This document shows, in pieces, positions 12,003 through 22,000 of a stretch of DNA of 64,000 nt. A model generated the notes under the pieces. The model saw only the letters and a list, made by a program, of their open reading frames with translations, did no database searches and was not told where the DNA came from. This DNA comes from Xiphydria camelus (Eukaryota; Arthropoda; Insecta; Hymenoptera; Xiphydriidae), in contig OY783193.1 of NCBI GenBank assembly GCA_963678675.1, forward strand, positions 32,083,082 through 32,147,081, in the 5' to 3' direction. The position numbers were made by a program, and so were the translations under genes. How positions within the stretch are numbered: the stretch's first letter is position 1; each line of letters begins with the position of its first letter.

Positions 12003-12140
12003 GGTTTTCTTTACAAAATTGCACTTTATCCCAGTCTTTATCACAACTCTTGCTTGTATTTCGAGCGTAACTAGACATAGATAGCAACGACACCAAGCGG
12101 CCAAAAATTTGGGTAAACAACCCCATTAAAACGGTTATAA

Positions 12141-12961
12141 TATATTATTAATGCTGCACTGTTGTAGATTTGACTGTATCTGATGTGACTGGTAAAAAAA
12201 TTATGAAAGTGAAACAGTTGAAGGAATTCAGCGGATCTCCAACTGAGGCGGCAGGTCCTCTTCGCGCGGGAGAAGGACCTGTTTCCGTCGTCTGGTGGTG
12301 GCGACACCGTCGCTCGTCGTGGATCGGCCGCTATCGCTGGTGGGAAGTGACTGCGGAGGCTCCACAGCCACAGTTTTATATTAAATTTTTTATTTCAATT
12401 CACTTCACTACATACAGATTCATAAATTAAGGTCATATTTTCGTTTTTGACTCCTGAAATGCCTACTATACTTTATAAAGTAAGCATTGACTCCTGCCAT
12501 GTTGATATATTTAAAATCAGGCGGTAAATAAGGGTGTTTAGCTCGGTGGCGCCTAAGTTTCCTTCCTCGACCACCAGCCATATAACTCGCCATATTTTTT
12601 CGTCTGCTAGGCTTTTACGCTCTAGGGAACTTCTCTCGTGACTATTGACGTCTGCCGGCGATAGCAGAGCCAATCGTTCGTCGTCCTTGCGTCTCCGACC
12701 AATAGCGTACAGCCTAAAGTCTACAAAACGCTACGTGCCATATCGTCCTATGTCAACAATATGCGTGGAGACCCTGTATAATTATTACTGTAGCGTTTGT
12801 AAATTTTGAGGTTATTACAATTTTTTTACACCTACAAATAAGAGAACCTTAAATATTCTGTTCTGTCACAAGCGTTTTTCGTGTTGTTCGCACAATTCGG
12901 AACGAAACACTTTTTAAAATACTTTCGTTCTTTCGAATGCTCCATTGCCTCAGGCTGCATC
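12141..12961. other. Intergenic, no gene; includes dispersed repeat at about 12590-12760
   Basis: A GC-rich stretch at 12230-12370 has an open frame but no domain and no splice context. 12590-12760 (CTCTAGGGAACTTCTCTCG ... TCTCCGACCAATAGCGTAC) is the inverse of 43215-43365, so it is repeat DNA. Confidence 0.55.
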
Positions 12962-13089
12962 TTACCCAGTTACACAACTCCGGTTTAACTATAATCCTTG
13001 GTTGGTTGCTATGATACCAGCTTTGCTATTGGCTACTACGTAGCAACTAACCAGAGATTATAGTTAAACCTGAGTTGTGGAACTGGGCC
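12962..13089. repeat. Palindromic MITE (CCCAGTTACACAACTCCGGT)
   Basis: Arms CCCAGTTACACAACTCCGGT TTAACTATAATC and its inverse GATTATAGTTAAACCTGAG TTGTGGAACTGGG fold on each other over about 125 bp. Abuts the TTAA-flanked element to its right. Confidence 0.8.
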
Positions 13090-14062
13090 TTAACCCTACG
13101 TTAGGCGCGCCCCTTTTTGTAACATGGTTAGGCGCGTGGGCTACAATTGTAGCCCAATTTGAATTTGATATAAAATCAAATTGTGCCTATTTGGAGCTGG
13201 TTTATTCATGGGGTATACTCAGTAAGATGTACTAAATTGTAAAAAATACAAATTCCTTGTTTTAACATTTAAATGTATTGTTAAAAGTGCATAAAACCTA
13301 ATGATGACATTTTCGTGCCTTATTTCGCAAGCATCTCACATGTAATACTAAAAAATAAGTATATATTTATCTTTAGTAGCAAGACTTTACATTTTCAAAA
13401 CTACACAATACACACTCTGAAATAAACCAAAAAAAGAAAGAAAACAATAAAAAATGGCTGAGTTCTGGAACCTCGAAAATAACGTATTTTTAGTCCGTCA
13501 AGCATATCGTGTAGATATCCCTCATATGTTCTTTGCACGCATCGCAAACAACTTTTACGTGTAGATTTGCCACGTTTCCTCGAAAAAATATGACAGCGTC
13601 TAACAGAGGTTTCTGGTATATTAGGGAGGGGGGGTGGTACATCCGGAACATTTAGAAGAACTCGCGCTCGTGCTTTGCTCTACGCGCTTTCTTTTCGGGT
13701 CCGCCATTTTGTTTTCAGTAGTTTTTTTGTAATTCATTTAATTGCTATATATCCGTGCTGCTAATTAACAAAATAATACTCACTCAAGTTAGTAAAACCT
13801 AACGAAATCCAACATTTCTACTATCCGAAAAATGTTACTCTGTTAGGCGCGCGGGCTACAATTGTAGCCCAGACGACTTTGAGCACAAAAACAAACAACA
13901 ACCACTCATCTCAAGTGTGTGGGGACACACTAATCTGGTAGAGCGATGTAATTTGAACAGCTATTGAGAAGGGCGCTAGGATTTGATTATTTTTCTGAGA
14001 TTTATTACTATTCGAAGAAGCGTGGGCTACAATTGTAGCCCGCGCGCCTAACGTAGGGTTAA
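13090..14062. mobile_element. piggyBac-like non-autonomous element, TTAA target duplication
   Basis: Both ends show the host duplication TTAA (13090-13093 and 14059-14062) and inverted ends CCCTACGTTAGGCGCGC ... GCGCGCCTAACGTAGGG. TTAA duplication with CCC...GGG ends is characteristic of piggyBac. The 18-bp palindrome GGGCTACAATTGTAGCCC occurs three times (13138, 13853, 14024), always next to GCGCG. No transposase coding. Confidence 0.85.
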
Positions 14063-14063
14063 A

Positions 14064-14563
14064 TGGCCCGGAGACGGTCAATAATATTGTCAATAATATT
14101 GTCAATGGTACTCATTGATGCATCCAATTGATCGTGTAGGAAGCAATTGATGCCATTGTCAATCGATGGACGGAGATTGATAGGAAATTTGATTGAAGCA
14201 CATTGACGGGGACCATTGACGCATCCCAATTGATCGTGTAATCGAGAAATTGACAATCGTTCGGGCAGTTGCACCAGACGGCCACGCGATGACGGATACG
14301 CCATCTAATAAAACTTAACTAATAAACGACTCGACTCGCGAGAAATTCACTTCCACTAATAAAACCTAACCAATAAAAGACTCTACTCGCGAGAAATTCA
14401 CTGCCACTGATGAAATATTGACGTATTCATTGGATCTCCATCAATCGCAATTGCAATTGAAATCATCAATCTTATTGACAATATTATTGACGGTCTATGT
14501 GCTACTCCATCAATCGCAGTTGATCAATTTCATTGACAATATTATTGACCGTCTCCGGGCTAC
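14064..14563. repeat. TIR element (CCCGGAGACGGTCAATAATA)
   Basis: Left CCCGGAGACGGTCAATAATA TTGTCAAT, right ATTGACAATATTATTGACCG TCTCCGGG. TTGACAATATTATTGAC is repeated inside, and ATTGATG/CAATTGATCG words alternate. Non-coding, about 500 bp. Confidence 0.8.
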
Positions 14564-14572
14564 TTTAGTACC

Positions 14573-14735
14573 TACCATATGTCCGCGATCAAAGCATCCA
14601 TAGCAAAATTGCGAGTTTTGCATGAGCACCCCTGTGGGTCTCCTCGTCCAATAGAATCACCGGAGAAGCGTGATGCGCTTGCGTAGTCATCCGCGAGTGT
14701 TGGCGTCGTCAGCAAGTTCAGATCGGTTTCAATGA
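14573..14735. repeat. MITE family B, left arm
   Basis: Begins TACCATATGTCCGCGATCAA AG and contains GCATGAGCACCCCTGTGGGT. Family with five copies in this window; this one is a single arm. Confidence 0.8.
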
Positions 14736-14899
14736 AATGTTATTCTGACGGTTTGTCAGTTATAACCCATAAGAACATGTTATTTTGTTATTTAAAAATC
14801 TTTGCAACGAGCTTCTTAAGACTTGAAAATTTAACTGAATTTTTTTTTACTACAATCTACCGAATGCAATCATTTTCAAGTATTTCTGACTATTTTTAG

Positions 14900-15205
14900 T
14901 ACCATATGTCCGCGATCAAAGAGCTCATAGCAAAATTGCGAGTTTTGCATGAGCACCTCTGTGGGTCTCCTCGTCCAATAGAATCACCAGAGAAGCGTGA
15001 ATGCGCATGCGTAGTCATCCGCGGGTGCAGTTCGACTTCGATTTCGATTCTCGCATCTCGAAATTGAAGTCGAACTGCACTCGCGGATGACTACGCATGC
15101 GCATTCACGCTTCTCCGGTGATTCTATTGGACGAGGAGACCCACAGAGATGCTCATGCAAAACTCGCAATTTTGCTATGAGCTCTTTGATCGCGGACATA
15201 TGGTA
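14900..15205. repeat. MITE family B, complete palindromic copy
   Basis: TACCATATGTCCGCGATCAA AGAGCTCATAG at the left and its inverse at the right; arms of about 150 bp meet around 15055. The nearly uninterrupted pairing makes it a large hairpin. Confidence 0.85.
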
Positions 15206-15225
15206 TAACGCTCGAGAAACCTTAA

Positions 15226-15731
15226 GAGCTAACTCACATGGTGCGACTTCATTGCGACAAAACTGTCGCACTCGGTCGAGAGTACACCCGTGCTCACGGA
15301 ATCTGTCGCTGGTGACTTTTTTTAAATGTTATTTTTAAACGTACTAACCAATGATTAATCAATCCTCGTGCTTTCATTAACGAGAGTAGACGTCACCGTA
15401 GCTAATGAGGGCATGAGAATTAATTGTTCACTGGTTAGTACGTTTAAAAATAAGGTTTAAAAAAAGTCACCAGCGACAGATTCCGTGAGCACGGGTGTAC
15501 GTCGCATGCGGCAAATTAGCATGGAGACGAAGCGAAGCACTCACACGGTGCGACTTCCCTGCGACACGTACCTCGCGCTTGTTGTATGACATCTACAGTG
15601 GCGGTGTCGTTGTGTTAGTTTGTCGCGCATCTGCTCACACGGTGCGACAAAACTGTCGCAGGAAAGTCGTCGATTGTTGCGACAGCGTGCACAGTTTTGT
15701 CGCAGTGAAGTCGCACCGTGTGAGTTAGTTC
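15226..15731. repeat. MITE family C (CACGGTGCGACTTCATTGCG) with nested MITE A
   Basis: Outer inverted arms GAGCTAACTCACATGGTGCG ACTTCATTGCGACAAAACTG and inverse at 15680-15731; additional internal copies of CACACGGTGCGACAAAACTG near 15635. A MITE A copy (15282-15500) sits inside. Confidence 0.75.
15282..15500. repeat. MITE family A, complete copy
   Basis: GTACACCCGTGCTCACGGAA TCTGTCGCTGGTGAC ... GTCACCAGCGACAGATTCCG TGAGCACGGGTGTAC; arms also share AAACGTACTAACCAATGA. Nested in MITE C. Confidence 0.85.
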
Positions 15732-15939
15732 TAAGTGTCGCAATGTCGTTGGCCCAACCGGGCCTTAGAATTTCAGCGGTCCTGTTTAATCTCTCCTACC
15801 CAACACGACCAATCAAGAAGAACGCTCATCGTCTATAGTTTTATAAATCGTAATAGTTATTTTCGATACGAGTGCGAGTTAAAAACGGCGCGAAACAAAC
15901 GAATATCGAATTTGACTTTTTGTCAACAGTATCAAAACC

Positions 15940-16228
15940 GAGGTTGGAGCGTGGGCGCCAGTGAAGAAAAAACTGTTCACGCACTGCACAGGTTGTTTAC
16001 ACACTGAGCAGCTTCAGTGTGTGAAATGCGATTTCACAAGCGTCGAGGACGATCGAAAAACCGAGGTTTTTGACACTGAGTGACAAAAACTGTTCACGTA
16101 CTGCGCATGTACTTTCACGCACTGCGCAGGTTGTTACACACTGAGCAGCTTCAGTGTGTGAAATACGATTTCACAAGCGTCGAGGACGATCGAAAAACAG
16201 GCTTTTGACACTGAGTGACAAAAATATT
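15940..16228. repeat. Tandem duplication, unit about 135-140 bp
   Basis: Two head-to-tail copies of a segment containing ACACTGAGCAGCTTCAGTGT G, CACAAGCGTCGAGGACGATCG and TTTTGACACTGAGTGACAAAA (copy 1 about 15975-16105, copy 2 about 16110-16228). The word CACTGAGCAGCTTCAGTG is itself palindromic. Confidence 0.75.
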
Positions 16229-16229
16229 A

Positions 16230-19020
16230 CATTTGCTATGTTGTAGGTCCAGTGAATAATCCTTTTTTTGCCACTCAGTGCATAAAACTTGGTTTCACGG
16301 GCGTCCTCAACCCCGTCAACCTCGTATTTGACACTTAGAAAACTTCACACTCGTTAAAAACGGCGCTTCACGCCCTTATAACGAAAATATCTGTTACACC
16401 GCATTCGTGAATGGTCGTCCTCTATTGTTTTCTCAATATATGATGGGCTTTATACGATCGAAAAATTAGCCATATTAAATTTTTAAGTCGAATCATCAAG
16501 CCGTTTGCGCTACTCGAATACATGTTTATAAATGCATCGTACAACTTATTTTTCACATAAAGTGATAAAAGATAAAATGTACATACAATATCTTTCATTT
16601 AATTCAGTAGTTTATTAAAATCAAAAGCTACCTTAAGATGAAAAAAACAAAAAACATACCTACATTGTACATTTGATCTGTTATGTAAATATTCATATAT
16701 TTATTTTACTTCATAGTTACAATAGTGCATGCGGTGCACACTGTGGGAACTAAAAAGTACTGTTAGTGGTGAAAATATCAAATTATTATCGATACTATCT
16801 TTATAGCTGTAATTATTCCTCCGTCATTCTGCCATCCTCTTCTCTATATCTGTCGCTACTTGTAATTCAATTATTTATTTCAAAGTGGAATAAAAAACAC
16901 GCAGTACTACCAATTTTCCTTTTTTCTGTAAGCATGCAAATAATATTCCTTATTTGTTTAATGTTGAAAAAGACTAAAGATTAAATCAGTGAAAGTAAAG
17001 AACGATCGTAGATTATTTAACTATTCAGTCATATCTCACGTTTGCAAGTCTCGAGGAGGTGAATGAGCTTTTCAAAATATTCTATTACTTTTGGTTTATG
17101 TCAATATGAAATGTTTACTTATTTATAATTCCTTATTGCCTCTGGATATCAATAACATAATACATATATACATCCGCCGTGATACCAGCGAGCACTTAAT
17201 ATTTCAAAATATGATTTGAAAACTGCAGAAAGAAAAACAAAGAATGAGTAATAATTAATTAGTTTTTGGTGAAATACGAAACTGTTTAGTAGCGCCTTGT
17301 TGTATGTTACATATATCGGATATATAAGACTCCTCAGCACATAATAATAATAATAATAATAATAGCAGCAGCAGCAGCAGCAATTAATAATAATAATAAT
17401 AATAACAACGCGTGCATATCCATTATCTCTAATGAATAACAAAAATAATAGCTTTACTTCGTATATTCTAAAATATGATCGATAAAAATTGGAGCATCGT
17501 CGATCCTAAACAGAACCCATTCTCGTTACGACCCTTTCCTCCTCCTACACACATGCGCACATATTCACACTCACGAACACATACGCGCTTTCTCCCTTCC
17601 TTTCTCATTTATTACCTCGTAACACACGGATACACGACATCATTCCAAATAATAAATTTCTTTATTTTCACAGATGATTATAAGCTGTATTCTCTACAAA
17701 CTAAATAGATACTAAGCCCAAGAAAAGAGCGCGATCCTTGATCTGCTCGATATTTATCAACTGTGATTCATCATACAGCTTACTACTTTTCTTTCAAATT
17801 ATCTCATTCCATTTGAAAGTTCTTTTCAGCGAAAAAATACTTCAACAAAGAAAGGATTGTGCAATTTAGCTGTACGATGAGTCTTCGATCAGTAGCCTCT
17901 TAATTCTTCGTTCTTCGCATAGACAATATAGTGTTCGCGATATATTAAATTAGAATATATTTTACAAACTGCATCCTTGTGAACCGTCGCTCACCCCGTC
18001 GCTTCTCGCTATGCTTGAAGATACAGATACGAAGAATTCATCCATTTTAATTTCTTTCCGTTATAACGTCAAGCACAGATCTTAGAGCAGCAATAAAATC
18101 TGTAGTGAATATTGCCCTGAAATGACTGTGCATCATTAAAAAAAGACGTGAGAAAATGTAAAAATATGCATCTAAAGTACTTTCCAAAAGACTTGCATTA
18201 CCTCATAGACTGTTTTCGAGGGTAGGTAGTGCGTATAACGTGAAGTGCACTTTCATTCGTTTTAATTTAACAAGTTTTTGCAGATCAAAATCACACGCAT
18301 CACTGCTACATCTTACCACTGCTCTAATATTTTTGACGCACTGTTTGTCATTCACGAAGTTATCGAAAAAATAACTAACAAGCCCTCCCCCAACCCCCCC
18401 TTCCATCATACACGAGTGATTGAAAAAAGAAAGAGATATTAAAACAATATATTTTCTCCTTATTTTAATAATTATCAACTCGCACCCAGTCTTAAAACCG
18501 CACAGTACTTCGATTATAATAACTATTACTTAGCTTTGAAGAAGTAGAGCAATGAAACAAGATATATGTTTTGTATACCGTAACGAAACCACATTCCTTC
18601 CATAATCTACAATATTCTGTCTCTGTATAACTATATCTATGTATATCGCCCACTGTTTGTCACTCTCCCCCTCTCTTTCTTTCCTGCTCCCCACATTTCC
18701 TTTCTGTCTCTCTCTTTACCCCTCTCTTTATAATGGATTGCGTCCGTGTCTGTGTGTTTCGGTGTATTACCTAAATATAAATTATAATAAAGAGCTTAAT
18801 ATTTTAGGATCTAACCACTTACTCTTAGTTTTATATGTACATTTGAAAATAGACTCGAGTCTATCCACGTAACTCTCTTTTTTCTCTGTCTCCCATTTGG
18901 GAAAGTTCATATCATTCCTCGTAACGCGCGAGGCGCGTACGTATACCTACTTTCGTCCAATCGAATTTCCAATCGATAAACGTTGCGCGCGTTAGTCAAA
19001 AGATTTTCTCAAATGATATA
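16230..19020. other. AT-rich intergenic DNA / possible 3' UTR of the PWWP gene; compound microsatellite
   Basis: No coding gene recognised. Lies directly 3' of the minus-strand PWWP gene and probably includes its 3' UTR, though no single poly(A) site stands out. At 17341-17405 a compound microsatellite runs (AAT)n-(AGC)n-(AAT)n. A pyrimidine-rich CTCTCT stretch covers 18660-18735. Confidence 0.5.
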
Positions 19021-22000
19021 TTACCTTTCCGCCGGTCTCGTCGCGGGCACGGAACTTTCCACCAAGTCGTGCCTCTCGATCGACGAATCGCCAATTGTAT
19101 AATCGACCGGATACCTCGCTGAATAAGTTGGAGTGGCTTCTCCGCGTTGCCTCAGTCTCAGTTCGTCCGTGGCCTCCTGATAGAAGCTTTGCGATGCCTC
19201 TACATTTTGCGAGGAAGATTGCTCTGTCCTCCCCAAGTCTTGCGTGGAGTAGAAGCTCTGGCTCGCCTCGGATTCCGGCCTCGAATCATAGTAACTCGGC
19301 GCGATGCTTTGACTGGAATAACTCGGCGTCGCTTCCTCGGGTGCAAAGTAGCTCTGACTCGCCTCCGACACTATATCGCGTGTCGTCGATTCGTAATAAC
19401 TCGGAGTAACTTCTTCCTGAGGATCGCTCTCCGATCTAGAGTTAGACTCCTGGCCGACGGACTCGTAGTAACTAGCGGTTACTTCCTGATGGTGAGCATA
19501 ATAACTGGTCGGTTCGTTGCCGCGATCCGAACTCTCCGTTACAAAATTCTGCGAAGACGTCTCCTCGAGGCCCGGCATCGAGATTGGTACTTCGTACGAC
19601 GTGGAAACGTTCTGCTCGAGGATAACTTGGTCCTCGTAACTGGAGGTTGGAACGGAATCGATTCGGGTCGAGCTGCTGCTGTCGGGATTCAGATTGTAAG
19701 AGGACGTTGGAATTTCTGGCACGCCGTTGTCATGAATGCTCGTGTGCTCCGACCTCACGGACGTGTCGGGTATGACACTGGATGAAGCAATGTTTAACTC
19801 CTCACAAGGAGGGATCTCGTAGGAGGACGTGCTGATAGCACTCTCCTGATCTTGATCCCTTTCTTGATTTTCTGGTGTTTCCGGCACGTAAGACGAACTC
19901 GCGGTCTCATCTTCGTTCAGGCCAGAATTGTTCATGGAAACTGAAGAGGTACCGATGGCATCGGTGCCGATATCGTTCGACTGCGAGGGTATGTTACCCT
20001 CCTGGCTCAATTCCGCATCGACCTCCATGTTCTCTGATACGTTCTCCATTTTTTCCACCTCGTAGCTCTGCGTAGGAAAGCTCTGATCGTCACCCACGTC
20101 ATCGACGGACGTTCTTTCGTCCTGGGACTGCATTATCTCGTTGAACGACTGCGTCGGAGCATTGGTGTTCGCCTCCGTCGAGGAGCCGTAATATTGCGAG
20201 GCCTCGTTTTGCTTCGAATCATTAAACGACTGTGAAGGCGGTTCTCCTGAGACCAAATTCTCGTCGGTTTCCATTGGTTCGTAGGACTCCGACTGCGAGG
20301 GCTCCCTGGAGTTCTCGGATTTATTCACAGATTGACTCGGCACCTCCACCGAGTCGCTCGTTATAGAGACGTCAGATTCCTCGTATGATTGAGATGGAGT
20401 TTCTTGACTAGTTTCGGCGATGGCTCGTTCGAATCGCGTTTCTAAATTGTCTCCGACGGCCTGCTGAATATTATCCTCTTCTCGAGAGGAAGGTTCAACC
20501 AGTTGCGACACCTCCAGCGTAGGTTTTTCCTTCGTCATGTAGACATCCTTGTCTATCGCCTGATCCGTGTCTTTGTGTTCTTTCTCCTCATTGGCTGCCG
20601 ATTCGGCAGAACCAATCTGAATGCGATCCACATTCGAGTCTTCCTGATTCGAAGTTGCTGTCTGCTCATCGGTGGCAGAACGTGAAAGTTCACTAGATGT
20701 GTCGACAGACGGTCGATTCGATCCATCCACGACGGGTCCCGCTTCTTGAGATGCGCTTGTCTGAATTTGACTCGAGCCGGTCACTTGGAAAGCCAAGTGC
20801 TCTGTACATTGTACCTCAACGTTGGATTCCGAAGTGACCGCACAGGTGTCTTCTATTACAGGCATACTACTGGTTATCTTCTTGCCGTTGGATTCCTCGA
20901 TTTTCGTTTCTTCAGAGGGGAAACTCAGATCATCAATCGCAACATCTTGTGTCACAGCGGGCATGTCGCGAATAGCAACGTCCTTCGATTCAGCTGTCGA
21001 CAACCGCTGCAATAAGAGTTGCTGTTTCGTGTCTGGAACATTTTGCACGGAGTATACGTTTAGCGAAGGATCCGTCCCATTATGCGAGTCACTTATCAAA
21101 CTCGTTGCGTTCTCCGAAGCATTAGTTACTTGAGAGATATGCGTCGGAACTTGTTGCGAGGTTACAGCCACTTCGCTGTCCACAGCTGTATCCCGGGGCA
21201 CAGAATTCTCCGTAGATATTATGGGAGCTTTTGACACCAGCATCTCAGAGACGGGAACGTCGACGGAGCTCTGTTCGCTAGTTATCGTTGTCTCCGCGGA
21301 CAAGGTTGGGGTGCTGTACTGGATATCCTCCGTGTAAGTATCGTCTATAATAGGCATCGATGGTGTGGTTTGAGCTTGAGCGGTGTCCAAGGCTGGCACC
21401 ATATTCTCCGGTATCGAAACGGAGTATGTCACCGTAGACATTGGTGTATCCGCGCCGCTCTGAATTCCTTGAGACTCCATCGCTATATTCTCCTCCAAAC
21501 TCGGTATAACTAAGTATTGTGTACTGGCTGGTATATCGGCTCTTGGCATCTCTGCGGCGGGGCTCTTCATGATTTCGCCTATGTCTGGCATTGAATTACC
21601 GGGGATTTGAATCTGCGCCTCGCTCGTAGAGATATAGGAAATGTTAGGATTGGTGATCGTGATCGGTAGCTCCAGCGAAGTCGGTATCGTTGGAACCACC
21701 GACGTTGGAGTAGACTCCGATTGAATAGATAGATTGCTCGGCACTTCGAGAGGGGTCATAATCGGCTGGTTCAGCGTCAGCGACGTTTCGAGCACTGATG
21801 GAGAGGATATAGGCTCGGTAGGCGGTATGATCGTCGACTGCAGTATAGTCTGATTGATGAGACTCGTTTGCGTGAGATCGGTAGACATAACGCATCCCGC
21901 TGGATTCTCGGGCAGTCCGATCTCTTGTTGAAAATCTGTGTTCGCCAGGGCAGCCGCCAAAATGTCCTGATTTGACGTTTGAACAATCTCCGAAGTGGGA

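Larger units (their letters stand above)
7700..12140. mobile_element. ISL2EU-type DNA transposon carrying THAP-DDE transposase and YqaJ nuclease
   Basis: Two convergent intact genes, a THAP-DDE_Tnp_4 transposase (plus) and a SAP-SWIM-YqaJ nuclease (minus), are the hallmark gene pair of ISL2EU (IS4EU) eukaryotic transposons. Their 3' ends meet between poly(A) signals at 9982 and 10027. The ends are less certain: TAATGAGATAGTTTACTCTC near 7705 and, inverted, TAATGGGGTTGTTTACCCA near 12115-12133 are the best candidate terminal repeats, but they are imperfect. Both models are free of stops and frameshifts, so the copy may be young or still functional (inference). Confidence 0.75.

Noticed and set aside
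12170..12430. Plus-strand frame beginning MTVSDVTGKKIMKVKQL
   Set aside because: No family resemblance, Trp/Arg-rich translation of a GC patch, no flanking exons.
17149..17442. Minus-strand frame with poly-Cys and poly-Tyr
   Set aside because: Translation of the AAT/AGC microsatellite.
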